A stretch of DNA of 64,000 nucleotides from CAWEYO01 sp963813315 (GCA_963813315.1 CAWEYO010000003.1:62001-126000); one strand, 5' to 3'. Positions 20,171 to 29,430 are shown, numbered from the stretch's first letter. Translations and numbers: made by a program. Notes: generated by a model from the sequence alone, not told the origin.

Positions 20171-20342
20171 TGGTGAATGGTGAGTAGTGAGTAGAGTAGT
20201 GAGTAGTGAATGGTGAATGGTGAATGGTGAATGGTGAATGGTCGTTAAATTCAAAAAACGGAGCAAGCCATTTTCGTCTCCGACCAAATTTCCCTACTCA
20301 CTACTCACTACTCACTACTGACATTCGCCATTCACCATTTCA
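20171..20342. repeat. Inverted arrays of 7-bp tandem repeats between ribB and aroC
   Basis: The left side has five perfect GTGAATG units at 20206-20240, preceded by AGTGAGT-type units at 20181-20205. The right side, 20293-20342, has the complementary units CTACTCA (three times) and GCCATTCACCATT. The two sides are inverted relative to each other around about 50 bases that include TTCAAAAAACGGAGC and CCGACCAAATTTCC, so the whole can fold into a long hairpin. The right arm runs into the aroC stop codon. The copy number of such heptamers commonly varies between strains. Confidence 0.85.
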
Positions 20343-21437
20343 CCGACCTGTCTGGCCACGATGACGCAGATAGTGGTCGGCAATCGCGCAGGCCACCATC
20401 GCCTCGCCGATCGGCACGGCACGGATGCCGACGCAAGGGTCGTGGCGACCCTTGGTCACCACATCGACGTTCCTGCCCTCGACGTCCACGGATTTTCTCG
20501 AAGCCAGAATCGACGAGGTGGGCTTGACAGCAAAACGCGCGACGATCGCCTGCCCCGTAGAGATGCCGCCCAGAATACCGCCTGCATGGTTTGAGAGGAA
20601 GAACGGCTTGCCATCGTCGCCAATTCTCATTTCGTCCGCGTTTTCTGCTCCGGTGATGCGTGCGGCCTCGAAACCGTTGCCGATTTCCACGCCCTTTACG
20701 GCATTGATCGACATGAGATTGGAGGCGATATCCTGGTCGAGCTTGCCATAGATCGGCGCGCCCAGCCCCGCCGGGACGCCTTGCGCGACGATTTCGATCA
20801 CCGCGCCGACCGACGAGCCGGCTTTGCGGATGCCGTCCAGATATTCCGCAAAGGTTGCGACAGACCCCGGGTCGGGAGTGAAGAAAGGATTCTCGGCATC
20901 GCCGACGAAGTTCCAATCCCAGCGGCTGCGATCGATCGACTTCTCGCCCATGGAAACAAGTGCGCCGCGCACGACCATGCCGGGCACGACCTTGCGCGCC
21001 AGAGCCCCGGCGGCAACGCGCGCTGCCGTCTCGCGGGCGGACGAGCGCCCGCCGCCGCGAAAGTCGCGGATGCCGTATTTCACATCATAGGTATAGTCGG
21101 CGTGGCCCGGCCGGTACTGGCCGGCAATGTCGCCATAGTCCTTGGAACGCTGGTCGACATTCTCGATCATCATCGAGATGGGCGTGCCGGTCGAGATCAT
21201 CGTCTCGCCGTCCTCGTCCAGCACGAAGCCTGACAGGACACGCACTTCGTCGGGCTCGCGGCGTTGCGTCACAAAACGTGACCGGCCCGGCCGGCGCTTG
21301 TCCAGTTCGGCCTGAATTTCCTCTCGGGTGAAGCGAATACCGGGCGGGCAGCCATCCACGACGCAGCCAAGGGCGGCCCCATGGCTTTCACCCCAGGTGG
21401 TTACGCGGAACATATGTCCGAATGTGTTGTGCGACAT
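20340..21437 (-). CDS. aroC: Chorismate synthase
   Basis: This 365-residue protein begins MSHNTFGHMFRVTTWGESHG, the first AroC signature, followed by GCVVDGCPPGI. Signature two, GRSSARETAARVAAGA, is near residue 130, and SNHAGGILGGISTGQ is near 290. The enzyme converts EPSP to chorismate with reduced FMN. The RBS-like GCAGGGA lies before the ATG. The TGA stop at 20340-20342 is the first triplet of the repeat array that lies downstream. The order aroC - histidine phosphatase - fabI on the same strand, interrupted by the opposite-strand DUF1344 gene, is familiar from rhizobia. Confidence 0.96.
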   Translation of the reverse strand: MSHNTFGHMFRVTTWGESHGAALGCVVDGCPPGIRFTREEIQAELDKRRPGRSRFVTQRREPDEVRVLSGFVLDEDGETMISTGTPISMMIENVDQRSKDYGDIAGQYRPGHADYTYDVKYGIRDFRGGGRSSARETAARVAAGALARKVVPGMVVRGALVSMGEKSIDRSRWDWNFVGDAENPFFTPDPGSVATFAEYLDGIRKAGSSVGAVIEIVAQGVPAGLGAPIYGKLDQDIASNLMSINAVKGVEIGNGFEAARITGAENADEMRIGDDGKPFFLSNHAGGILGGISTGQAIVARFAVKPTSSILASRKSVDVEGRNVDVVTKGRHDPCVGIRAVPIGEAMVACAIADHYLRHRGQTGR

Positions 21438-21567
21438 TCCCTGCTTCGCCCCTGCACAGCCGCTGACCGAATGTTGGCTGCCTTCTATTGACGTTTCTTG
21501 CGGGGGTCAAATGGACACACAACGAACCCGCGCGTTTGAGCCCGCGCATAGCGCGTTCATTTTAGTT

Positions 21568-21596
21568 TTGACATATTCGCCGTGTTATTGCTCTCT
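21568..21596 (+). promoter_or_regulatory. Possible promoter of the DUF1344 gene
   Basis: A perfect TTGACA lies at 21568-21573. The hexamer 17 bases further (CTCTCT, 21591-21596) is a poor -10, so this rests mainly on the -35 and on its position about 57 bases before the ATG. The AAAGGA at about 21616 is a plausible ribosome binding site. Confidence 0.3.
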
Positions 21597-21629
21597 TCAC
21601 CCGCCCGAGCGGAGCGAAAGGATTAGACG

Positions 21630-21881
21630 ATGAAGCGTACCCTGATCGGCGCCGTTGCCGCCCTGGTGATGATTTCCGGCGCCGCCTTTGCAGCCGAAGC
21701 CGAAGGCCAGATCCAGTCGATCGACAAGGACAATTTGACGATCACCCTGAGTGACGGAAAATCATACAAGCTGCCTGGAGAGTTCGACGTTGACGCCCTG
21801 AAGGAAGGCATGGACGTCATTCTGGCCTATGACACAATCGGCGGCGAGAACCTGATTACCGACATGCAGCTGTCGCAGTAG
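21630..21881 (+). CDS. DUF1344 small exported protein
   Basis: This 83-residue protein has a clear signal peptide (MKRTLIGAVAALVMISGAAFA, cut before AEAEG). The short mature part contains GQIQSIDKDNLTITLSDGKSY and FDVDALKEGMDVILAY, the pattern of DUF1344. It is predicted to be a small beta-fold periplasmic protein. The family is common in Rhizobiales and has no established function. It stands alone between the divergent aroC and the convergent histidine phosphatase gene. Confidence 0.85.
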   Translation: MKRTLIGAVAALVMISGAAFAAEAEGQIQSIDKDNLTITLSDGKSYKLPGEFDVDALKEGMDVILAYDTIGGENLITDMQLSQ

Positions 21882-21892
21882 GTTCGGGTACG

Positions 21893-21931
21893 TCTTTGTT
21901 GGCATCGATCCCGCTTCGGTCCGATGCTCTG
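21893..21931. repeat. Short copy of palindromic repeat module B
   Basis: GTCTTTGTTGGCATCGATC and CGGTCCGATGCTCT form a shortened module B, including the GTCTTTGTTGG lead-in like that of the copy at 6598-6699. It lies between two convergent genes and could act as a bidirectional terminator, although it has no clear T-run. Confidence 0.6.
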
Positions 21932-21960
21932 GCTTCAGCGGCATGTGGCGGTCAAGCCCG

Positions 21961-22548
21961 TCATATCCATTCCAGAATTCCGTCCTGAAGCATCAGCACG
22001 CGGTCGTGCGGAATGCTCAGCGCCGCAGCTTCCCGTTCCGGCATGTCCTTGACCATCCGGAATACCACGCGCATTACGCCGCCGTGGGTCACGCAGACCG
22101 TCGGCCGCTCCAGGCATTCAAGCCACGGCGCAACACGCACCCTCAGCATCTCATAGCTTTCGCCGAGCGGCCCCGGCGGGCGGAAGTTCCATTTGACGCT
22201 GCGGCGTGCCTTGGTCGATCCAGGTTCGCGCTGTTCGAGCTCGGCAAATGTCAGTCCCTGCCACGCGCCGAAATGCACCTCGAGCAGACGTGCGTCCGTG
22301 CGGTAGGCATCGGGATCGAGGTTCATCGCCGTGCGTGCGCGCCGCATTGTTTCGCGCGTTCGCCGCATGGGGCTTGCGACGAAATCGAATTGCTCGGGTC
22401 TCTCGATCAGCCCGGCGAGGACATGGCCGTTGCGATCGGCCTGTTCACGGCCGCGCTGGTTGATGTCGGTGTCGGCCTGGCCTTGCAACCTGCCCTCGAC
22501 GTTCCAGTCGGTCTCGCCATGGCGTAGGAAATAGACAAGCGGGTACAT
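21961..22548 (-). CDS. Histidine phosphatase (phosphoglycerate-mutase-like) family protein
   Basis: This 195-residue protein has the phosphohistidine motif LRHGETDWN near residue 9, then GRLQGQADTDIN, FDFVASPMRRTRETM and the second catalytic His in VCVTHGGVMR near residue 155. The superfamily includes phosphoglycerate mutases and many phosphatases. The short length and single-domain layout suit a broad phosphatase such as a GpmB/CobC-like enzyme rather than a glycolytic mutase. It lies 51 bp downstream of fabI on the same strand. Confidence 0.85.
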   Translation of the reverse strand: MYPLVYFLRHGETDWNVEGRLQGQADTDINQRGREQADRNGHVLAGLIERPEQFDFVASPMRRTRETMRRARTAMNLDPDAYRTDARLLEVHFGAWQGLTFAELEQREPGSTKARRSVKWNFRPPGPLGESYEMLRVRVAPWLECLERPTVCVTHGGVMRVVFRMVKDMPEREAAALSIPHDRVLMLQDGILEWI

Positions 22549-22599
22549 CGCGGGCCGGCCTGTGATGTCAAGCAGATGGCGGGAAGGTGTTAGAGGCTC

Positions 22600-23418
22600 T
22601 CAATCCTTTACCGTAGAGATATCTGGCGCATCGACCGCCTTCATGCCGACGACGTGATAGCCTAAATCGACGTGGTGCACTTCCCCGGTTACGCCGCGCG
22701 ACAGGTCGGACAGCAAGTAAAGCGCTGAACCGCCGACCTCCTCCACGGTCACCGAGCGCTTCAACGGCGAGTTGTACTCGTTCCACTTCAGAATGTAGCG
22801 GAAGTCGCCGATGCCGGATGCCGCCAGCGTCTTGATCGGACCGGCGGAGATGGCGTTGACACGAATCCCGCTGCCGCCGAGATCGACCGCCAAATAGCGA
22901 ACGCTCGCCTCAAGGGCGGCTTTCGCAACTCCCATGACGTTGTAGTGAGGCATCACCTTTTCCGCCCCGTAGTAAGTGAGCGTCAGCAGAGAGCCGCCGT
23001 CCGTCATCAGCGCCTCGGCGCGCTTGGCGACGGTCGTGAAGGAATAGACCGAGATGTCCATCGTGCGCAGAAAATTGTCACGGGTCGTCTCGACATAGCG
23101 GCCGTCCAGTTCCTCCTTGTCGGAGAAAGCGATCGCATGAACGAGGAAGTCCAGCTTGCCCCACCTGTCAGCCACGTTCTTGAATACCGCATCGACGCTC
23201 TCGGCCTCGGTCACGTCGCAATGACCGACTACATGTGCGCCAAGTTCGGCGGCCAGCGGCTCGACGCGCTTCCTGAAGGCTTCGCCCTGATAGGTGAGCG
23301 CCAGTTCCGCGCCCTGATCGGCACAGGCCTTGGCGATGCCCCAGGCAATCGACCGGTTGTTGGCGACGCCAAGGATGAGGCCGCGTTTTCCGGCCATGAG
23401 GCCGTTAGCATCCGCCAT
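22600..23418 (-). CDS. fabI: Enoyl-[acyl-carrier-protein] reductase (NADH) FabI
   Basis: This 272-residue divergent short-chain dehydrogenase has GVANNRSIAWGIAKA as NAD-binding region, LVHAIAFSDKEEL, and the catalytic Tyr-x6-Lys in HYNVMGVAKAALEA. KTLAASGIGDF, the substrate-loop region typical of FabI, follows. It reduces the trans-2-enoyl-ACP double bond in the last step of each fatty-acid elongation cycle and is the triclosan-sensitive type by sequence. Neighbours are a J-domain protein upstream and a histidine phosphatase downstream, all leftward. Confidence 0.95.
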   Translation of the reverse strand: MADANGLMAGKRGLILGVANNRSIAWGIAKACADQGAELALTYQGEAFRKRVEPLAAELGAHVVGHCDVTEAESVDAVFKNVADRWGKLDFLVHAIAFSDKEELDGRYVETTRDNFLRTMDISVYSFTTVAKRAEALMTDGGSLLTLTYYGAEKVMPHYNVMGVAKAALEASVRYLAVDLGGSGIRVNAISAGPIKTLAASGIGDFRYILKWNEYNSPLKRSVTVEEVGGSALYLLSDLSRGVTGEVHHVDLGYHVVGMKAVDAPDISTVKD

Positions 23419-23529
23419 GTAAGCTCTCCACTAGAAATGCTTGGCCAGCCTATTGCATAGGCAAAAGGCGGCTTCAAGCGCCGAGGGTCTTGCGCCGGCT
23501 TGGGTTGTTCATTCCGGCCCTCGTCGATG

Positions 23530-24447
23530 TCAGCTTCCGCGCTTCCTCATCAAGGCTTCGAGTTCCGGGTCGCCTCCCTGGGGCAGCATGATGCGGACAT
23601 GGGCGTAAAGATCGCCATGCCCGCCCGCCTTCTGCGGCAGGCCGCGGCCCTTCAGCCGCAGCACCTTGTCGGAATTCGACCAGGCCGGCACGTTCACGGC
23701 CAGCCTGCCGGTCGGGGTTTCCACGGCCACCTTGGCGCCGAGGACAGCGTCGCGCAGCGATACCGGCAGATCGGCATGGAGGTCGCGGCCTTCGACGCGA
23801 TAGCGTGGATGCCTGCGAAAGCGGATCGTCACCAGCGCGTCGCCGGGCTCCCCGCCCAGGATTTGCTCGCCCTGTCCTTTCAGCCTGATCGTCTGGCTGT
23901 CCTCGACATAGACCGGCAACTTGACGGCGATCCGCCTTCCGTCCGGGAAGAGCGCATTCACCTTGGCCGCGGTCGCCGCGTCCTCGACGCTGATATCGAG
24001 CCCCGCACTGACGTCGCCACCCCTAGCCCTGCGCGTGCCCCTGCCCGCGCCACCACGATGCGCGAAGGCGTCGCCGAAAATGTGGTTGAAAATTTCGTCG
24101 CCACCGGATGCGTCGGCGCCATGGGTGCGAAATTCGAAGCGCGTGCCGCCGGATCCGTGCTGAGCGCGGCGGAAAGCGGCGAACGGATCGCCGCCGGCTG
24201 CACCCTCGAAACCCTGGAACCGCTGCTTGCCTTCGGCGTCGATCTCTCCCCGATCGAAGGCAGCACGCTTCTCGCCATCGCCGATGATCTCATAGGCCTG
24301 ATTGGCCGCGTTGAAGCGTTCCTTGGCCTTCGGATCGTCCGGATTTTGATCCGGGTGATATTTCTTGGCGAGCTTGCGGAACGCCGACTTGATGTCCTTC
24401 GCGGACGCGCCCTTGGCAACACCAAGCACTTCATAGGGATCGCTCAT
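23530..24447 (-). CDS. DnaJ-family J-domain co-chaperone (CbpA type, no zinc finger)
   Basis: This 305-residue protein begins with a J-domain (YEVLGVAKGASAKDIKSAFRK, HPD in KKYHPDQNP). A Gly/Arg-rich linker follows to about residue 140, then the DnaJ C-terminal substrate-binding fold (SAGLDISVEDAATAAKVN, GDALVTIRFRRHPRYRVEGRDL). The four CxxCxGxG zinc repeats of true DnaJ are absent, so it is a CbpA/DjlA-like co-chaperone that stimulates a DnaK. It sits upstream of fabI, an arrangement I have seen in other rhizobia. Confidence 0.9.
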   Translation of the reverse strand: MSDPYEVLGVAKGASAKDIKSAFRKLAKKYHPDQNPDDPKAKERFNAANQAYEIIGDGEKRAAFDRGEIDAEGKQRFQGFEGAAGGDPFAAFRRAQHGSGGTRFEFRTHGADASGGDEIFNHIFGDAFAHRGGAGRGTRRARGGDVSAGLDISVEDAATAAKVNALFPDGRRIAVKLPVYVEDSQTIRLKGQGEQILGGEPGDALVTIRFRRHPRYRVEGRDLHADLPVSLRDAVLGAKVAVETPTGRLAVNVPAWSNSDKVLRLKGRGLPQKAGGHGDLYAHVRIMLPQGGDPELEALMRKRGS

Positions 24448-24567
24448 GCTTTCTCACTGCCGGTAACTGGTGGTCTAGTGGTCCGATTCTAACATTCGCT
24501 GCCTGCGCGGCATAAGCCCGTTGCGATATATGCTACCACATAGGAAGAGATTCCAGTGCAGGCCGCC

Positions 24568-25017
24568 TCACAAAACCTCGAAGGCGCGGATGCGCCAGGC
24601 GCCGGCACTGGCCAGGCAGATGTCGCCGCTATAAATCGCCACCCCGTCGAAGCTTTCGCGAGTGGTGCGGAAGCGGCGGCACAGCGTATTGTTGTCCTTG
24701 TACTCCGCAAGACCTGTGACCGAGCCGCGCGAACCGGTCTCGGGATTTGCCCAGGAAAGACCGTTCGCCTGTTCGAGGTCTGCGGACGAGACTGCGTTGC
24801 GAATGACGACGGTATCGGAAACGCGGATGGAATCGGCCGCGTCGCCAGAAGCTGTCGCGATGGAGCTGGTATGGAGCGACCGGTCGACTTCGGCCATGCC
24901 AAGGTCCGGGGCGGAAGCACAAGCAGAAAGCGGCAGCACGGCAATGAGGGCGATCAACGCTTTGCGGCGTCTGGACCACGAACTGCCCAGTTCAAACGCT
25001 TGCGCTTGGCGCGACAA
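24568..25017 (-). CDS. RT0821/Lpp0805-family surface lipoprotein
   Basis: The protein has a basic start, a hydrophobic segment RRKALIALIAVLPLSAC and a lipobox ending in Cys, so it should be lipidated and held in the outer membrane or periplasm. The mature part (EVDRSLHTSS...RRFRTTRESFDGVAIYSGDICLASAGAWRI) matches the RT0821/Lpp0805 surface protein family, function unknown. The first ATG (25095) would overlap the divergent pdxH start. I prefer the TTG at 25017, which has GGGGAG about nine bases upstream and gives 149 residues. That start remains uncertain. Confidence 0.75.
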   Translation of the reverse strand: MSRQAQAFELGSSWSRRRKALIALIAVLPLSACASAPDLGMAEVDRSLHTSSIATASGDAADSIRVSDTVVIRNAVSSADLEQANGLSWANPETGSRGSVTGLAEYKDNNTLCRRFRTTRESFDGVAIYSGDICLASAGAWRIRAFEVL

Positions 25018-25060
25018 TCGGCAATCTCCCCGGCAGGCAGTCCAATCGGAATTCCAAGTT

Positions 25061-25678
25061 ATGAGTGAAACCGGGTTAACAAGCAGTGACTTCAACTCCG
25101 AGGCGGAACCGTTCAGGCTGTTTGCCGAATGGCTTCAAGCCGCGACCGGCAGCGAGCCGAACGATCCGAACGGCGTAGCGTTGGCTACCGTTGACGCCAG
25201 CGGAATGCCGGACGTGCGGATGGTCCTCCTGAAGGGCTTCGACGAACGCGGCTTCGTATTTTTCACCAATCTCGAAAGTGCGAAGGGCGGCCAAATCCTC
25301 GCAACCATGAAAGCTGCAATGTGCTTCCACTGGAAATCGCTGCGGCGGCAGGTGCGGGTGCGCGGCCCCGTCGAGATCGTCAGCGAGGAGGAAGCCGACG
25401 TCTATTTCGCCACGCGCCCGCGCGGCAGCCGCATCGGAGCCTGGGCTTCAAAGCAGTCGCGCCCGCTCGAAAGCCGCTTCGCCCTGGAGAAGGCCGTCGC
25501 GGAATACACTGCACGCTATGCGATCGGCGAAATTCCCCGCCCTGCCTTTTGGTCCGGATTCCGGATCCGGGCGCAAACAATTGAATTCTGGCAGGATCGC
25601 CCGTTCCGCCTGCATGACAGGATCCTTTTCAGCCGGAAGGAAGATCGCAACTGGGACAAGACGCGGCTTTATCCTTGA
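25061..25678 (+). CDS. pdxH: Pyridoxine/pyridoxamine 5'-phosphate oxidase
   Basis: This 205-residue protein of normal length has FMN-binding segments RMVLLKGFDERGFVFFTN near residue 50 and KGGQILATMKAAMCFHWKSL near 75, the RQVRVRGPVEIVS strand, and the C-terminal signature PAFWSGFRI...EFWQDRPFRLHDR. It oxidises PNP or PMP to pyridoxal phosphate. The open frame extends 133 codons upstream, but the ATG at 25061 (MSETGLTSSDFNSEAEPFRLF) is the family start. It is divergent from the surface lipoprotein gene. Confidence 0.95.
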   Translation: MSETGLTSSDFNSEAEPFRLFAEWLQAATGSEPNDPNGVALATVDASGMPDVRMVLLKGFDERGFVFFTNLESAKGGQILATMKAAMCFHWKSLRRQVRVRGPVEIVSEEEADVYFATRPRGSRIGAWASKQSRPLESRFALEKAVAEYTARYAIGEIPRPAFWSGFRIRAQTIEFWQDRPFRLHDRILFSRKEDRNWDKTRLYP

Positions 25679-25794
25679 GCCACGCGTCATAACCTCCTGG
25701 TTTCACGAATCACCATCGTTGCAGGAGTGTTGGAGACGATGAAGCAACGTCGCTCGCCGCCGCGGAGATCGGCAGGCCGCCTGGTTTCGCTTGA

Positions 25795-26737
25795 CTAACT
25801 GCCCCCTTGTGAATTTTTCCGCATAACCCAGCGGATGCCCGCCGCAAGCGCCAAGGCGAGAAGCGGCCATACCGCCCAGAACTCCCCTTGCCAGGAAAGC
25901 AGGTTGATACAAATATCCCAACCCGATAACGCCGAGGGTCGCAATGCCACGGCCGACAAGGCTTGTCTTTCGCGCCCAGGCAAGTCCTGCCAGCGTTGCA
26001 ATGGCAAGAATCGGCCAAGGCGCCCAGAACGTCCCGTTCCACGAGAGGAAATTGACGGCAAGCGACGCCAAGGCGATCAGCGCAAACACGGCAATGGGCC
26101 GGCTGATCATCCGACTGCCGGAAGCGTCGGCGGGGTCGCGCGCAGGCCCGTTCGTGGAGGCAGGCGCGCCGACCTGCCCGACGCGGCGCGGCGACTGCGC
26201 CGCATCGCTCCGCTGGTCGCCGATGCGAACCGCATAACTTGGCACGCGCTCCTCGATGTTCTTGACATCGAGATCGCCTAGAAACTCGAACCCGACCGAC
26301 ATCTTGTTGCGTACCTGATCGTACACAGTGTTCGAGATCACGATGCCGCCTGCGGGCGCAGAGGTCTGAAGGCGCGCGGCGATATTGACGCCGTCGCCAT
26401 AGATGTCGTCCCCCTCGGCAATCACATCGCCCAGGTTTATGCCGATCCGAAAGAACATCCGTGTTTCGGCCGGGCGGGCGGCATTGTGCCCGGCGAGTTC
26501 GTTCTGGACGTCGATGGCCGTCCGCACGGACTCAACCACACTTGGGAATTCGGCGATCAATCCGTCGCCCCAGGTGTTGACCACGCGGCCACCATGGGCT
26601 TCGATCAGCCGCGCCATGGCATTCCGGTACTGCTTGAGGGTGGCGAGAGTGCCTTCCTCGTCGGCTTCCATCAGCCGGGAATAACCCTGTACGTCAGCCG
26701 AAAAGATGGTCGTCAGTTTGCGGCGTGTCGCGGACAT
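25795..26737 (-). pseudogene. Class III adenylate/guanylate cyclase with C-terminal membrane repeats, frameshifted near its end
   Basis: Residues 1-170 form a class III cyclase domain: TTIFSADVQGYSRLM (metal Asp), GGRVVNTWGDGLIAEF, and FRIGINLGDVIAEGDDIYGDGVNIAARL. It should make cAMP. After a linker come two copies of a membrane motif, LSWNGTFWAPWPILAIA and, only after a frame change, LSWQGEFWAVWPLLALA. Deleting one base near 25909 joins them to 313 residues ending RKNSQGGS. Without the change the frame runs on to 25703 through unrelated sequence. The cyclase domain itself is untouched, so the product may still work. A sequence error is likely. Confidence 0.85.
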
Positions 26738-26784
26738 TCTTTCCTGTCCTGGATCGATCTCCTGCGCTGGAGCTGGCCTGCCCT

Positions 26785-27540
26785 TTACCCCGCCTTTTTC
26801 CGTTCCATGAACGCGATGAAGGCCGCCCGGGCTTCACTGGATTTCAGGCGGACAGCGAAATGCGACGCCTCTTCCTTTATGCGCTCGATTACATCCTCGC
26901 GGGAACCGAGCATCAGGTCGCGAGCGATCTTCAGCGCTTCCGGAGGCTTTTCCGCTATGGCTTGCGCGGCTGAAAGCACCGACGCCTCCAGCCGCTCTTC
27001 CGCTACAACCTCGTGGATCATTCCTGCTGCCTGGGCGCGCTCGGCGGACAACCCTTCGCCCAGCGCCAGCAGCGCGAATGCGCCTTGCCGGCCGAGAACC
27101 GCCGGGGCCAACAGGCTGGAGCCCGCCTCCGGCACCAGGCCGAGATCGACGAACGGGGTCCTGAACTCGGTGCGCGGCGTGGCGAAGGTCAGGTCGCAGT
27201 GAAAATTGATCGTGGTGCCGATGCCGACAGCGATACCGTCGACACCCGAGACGATCGGCTTTTGCGCGCCGGCGAGCGTCAGGAGGAAATCGAAAACTTC
27301 GTTGCCGCCCTCGCCGCCGGTAGCGACCGCCATGAAATCGGCGATATCGTTCCCGGCGGAGAAAACTCCCGGAAGGCCGAAAATGACGTGAACGCGGATC
27401 TCGGCATCGGCATCGCCTGCAGTCAGGGCGGACGCCATCGCCGCATACATTGCCCTGGTGATTGCGTTTTTCTTGTCGGGGCGGTTCATGCGGATGATCT
27501 GAATTGCGCCCCGGCGCTCGGTAAGGATGTGGTCGATCAA
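26785..27540 (-). CDS. Enoyl-CoA hydratase/isomerase (crotonase) family protein
   Basis: This 251-residue crotonase-fold protein has IQIIRMNRPDKKNAITRAMY at the start, the oxyanion-hole region GVFSAGNDIADFM near residue 60 and GVDGIAVGIGTTINFHCD near 105. EFRTPFVDLGLVPEAGSSLL carries the catalytic region near 130. It hydrates or isomerises enoyl-CoA in beta-oxidation or a related route. It ends about 50 bp before the cyclase gene and follows the acyl-CoA dehydrogenase gene by 20 bp, so those two form an operon. Confidence 0.9.
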   Translation of the reverse strand: MIDHILTERRGAIQIIRMNRPDKKNAITRAMYAAMASALTAGDADAEIRVHVIFGLPGVFSAGNDIADFMAVATGGEGGNEVFDFLLTLAGAQKPIVSGVDGIAVGIGTTINFHCDLTFATPRTEFRTPFVDLGLVPEAGSSLLAPAVLGRQGAFALLALGEGLSAERAQAAGMIHEVVAEERLEASVLSAAQAIAEKPPEALKIARDLMLGSREDVIERIKEEASHFAVRLKSSEARAAFIAFMERKKAG

Positions 27541-27560
27541 GGTCAGTCCTCTTGCGTTGA

Positions 27561-29340
27561 TCAGGCAGTGACGAGCGACGCGGCAGCCGCCGCGAGACTT
27601 GCCGCTCCATCGGTCACGCGCTCTCTTAGCGCGCGCGTCTCGCCGGCAAGATTTTCCGCGAAGAACCGGCTAAGAGCGATGCGGCCAGCGGACTTCTCAG
27701 CGAGTGCGCCACGCGCCAGCAGGGCGCCGCCTGCCGCCAGCGCGAAGAGCCGCAGGTAGGGTGCGGCGCCGAACAGCGCTGCCTGCAAATTGCCTTCCGC
27801 TGCCTCAGCCTGCAGGAACCGGGTGGCCTTGGCAAGGTCATCGAGCGTGCTTTCCAGTCTGTCCGCTGTCCGGCCGAAACCTTCGAGATTGGAACCGCGC
27901 ACCGCGTCCACGATTGCAGCGAGTTCGTCGATATATCCGAAGACATGCCGGCCGTTACCCTGCGGAAGCTTTCGCATCACCAGGTCAATCGCCTGGATGC
28001 CGTTGGTTCCTTCATAGATCGGCGCGATGCGCGCATCACGATAGAGGCAAGCCGCGCCCGTCTCCTCGACAAACCCCATACCGCCATGCACTTGAACACC
28101 GATCGAGGCGACTTCGACGCCGACATCGGTCGAGAATGCCTTGGCGACTGGCGTCAGCAGATCGGCGCGGTCCCGCCAGTGGCGCGCCTTCTCGCCGTCG
28201 GCTGTGCGGGCCATGTCGATGGCGTGCGCGCACGAATAGGCAATGGCCCGCGCAACGCCGGTCAGCGCCTTCATCGTCAGCAAATTTCGTTGCACATCGG
28301 GGTGATGAACGATCGGCGCCATGCCGTCGCCATTGTAGCCCGGCGCCTTGCCCTGGCGCCGCTCATTGGCATAGGCGAGCGCCTTTTGATATGCGGCTTC
28401 GGCAACCGCCACGCCCTGCATGCCGACCGCAAGGCGCGCGTTGTTCATCATGGTGAACATGCAGGCGAGCCCACGGTTCTCCTCACCTATCAGCCAACCG
28501 ATCGCTCCGGGAGTGCCGTCCCCTGCGAAGCCGTCTCCATAGATCATCGTGCAGGTGGGCGAGGCATGGATGCCGAGCTTTTCCTCGATTCCGGAACAAA
28601 AGACATCGTTGCGGGCGCCAGGGAGGCCGCCTTCATCGACCAGGAATTTTGGCACGAGGAACAGAGAGAGGCCGCGCGTGCCGGGCGGTGCAGTCGGGCA
28701 GCCGCGCCAGTACCAGATGGACGATATTATCAGTCAGGTCATGTTCGCCGTAGGTGATGAATATCTTCTGGCCGAAGATGCGGTAGGTGCCGTCCCCGAC
28801 CGGCTCGGCGCGCGTGCGCAGCGCGTTCAGGTCCGAGCCGGCTTGCGGCTCGGTCAGGTTCATCGTTCCCATCCACGCGCCGGACACAAGCTTTTCGAGG
28901 TACTTTTCCTTCAGCGCCGCGGAGGCATGTTTCTCGATCGCCTCGACCGCACCCATTGTGAGCGTCGGGCCGATGCCGAAGGCCATCGATGAGGAATTCC
29001 ACATTTCGAGAGCGGCGACGCCCAGCATGATCGGCAGGCCCTGCCCGCCAAATTCCACCGGGCCGGACAGCGCATTCCAGCCCCCGTCGATCCACCGCCG
29101 GTAAAGGTCTTTCCAGCCCGGCGGCATGGTCACCGCCGCATCTTTCAAGACCGCTCCATGCCGATCACCGATCTTGTGGAGCGGCGCGACCTCCTCGGTG
29201 GCGAAGCGCCCCGCTTCCTGCAGGATTGCGTCGACCACATCCTCGGATAGTTCGCCGAACGTGCCCGCGGCAAGTGCCGCATCGAGGCCAGCGACATGCT
29301 TCAACGTAAAGCTGATCTCCTCGACGGGCGCGCGGTACAT
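27561..29340 (-). pseudogene. Acyl-CoA dehydrogenase (about 592 aa, DUF4445-type C-terminus), frameshifted
   Basis: Upstream part: MYRAPVEEISFTLKHVAGL, FGGQGLPIMLGVAALEMWN and MNLTEPQAGSDLNALRT (flavin-binding region), up to HLVLARLPD. Downstream part in another frame: KFLVDEGGLPGARNDVFC, GFAGDGTPGAIGWLIGEENRG, YRDARIAPIYEGTNGIQAIDL and a C-terminal helical extension. One extra base at about 28692 separates them; without it the joint reads PDAPPGTRGLSLFLVPKF and the protein has 592 residues, normal for this large acyl-CoA dehydrogenase type. The start at 29340 has AGGAGG just upstream. It lies in an operon with the enoyl-CoA hydratase gene, suggesting fatty-acid degradation. The catalytic-base segment IYEGTNGIQ is intact, so a sequence error is likely. 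Confidence 0.88.
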
Positions 29341-29377
29341 GTCTTCCTCCTGCGGTCGGGACGCCACACAAGCCTAC

Positions 29378-29430
29378 GAGCCAAAATTCGCCTTGGCTGG
29401 CGGCAAATGGCAATTTTTTGTGCTTCCTTG
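29378..29430. repeat. Fragment of dispersed repeat with AAAATTCGCC core
   Basis: GCCAAAATTCGCC, GGCGGCAAATGGC and TTTTTTGTGCTTCC align base for base with the left half of the inverted element at 40321-40475 and with the fragment at 59171-59220. Only one arm is present here. Confidence 0.6.

Noticed and set aside
20206..20240. CRISPR array
   Set aside because: The repeats are 7-bp tandem units without spacers, and no cas genes occur in the window.
20153..20339. FMN riboswitch upstream of ribB
   Set aside because: The interval consists of heptamer arrays and a short spacer; no RFN-element core sequences are present.
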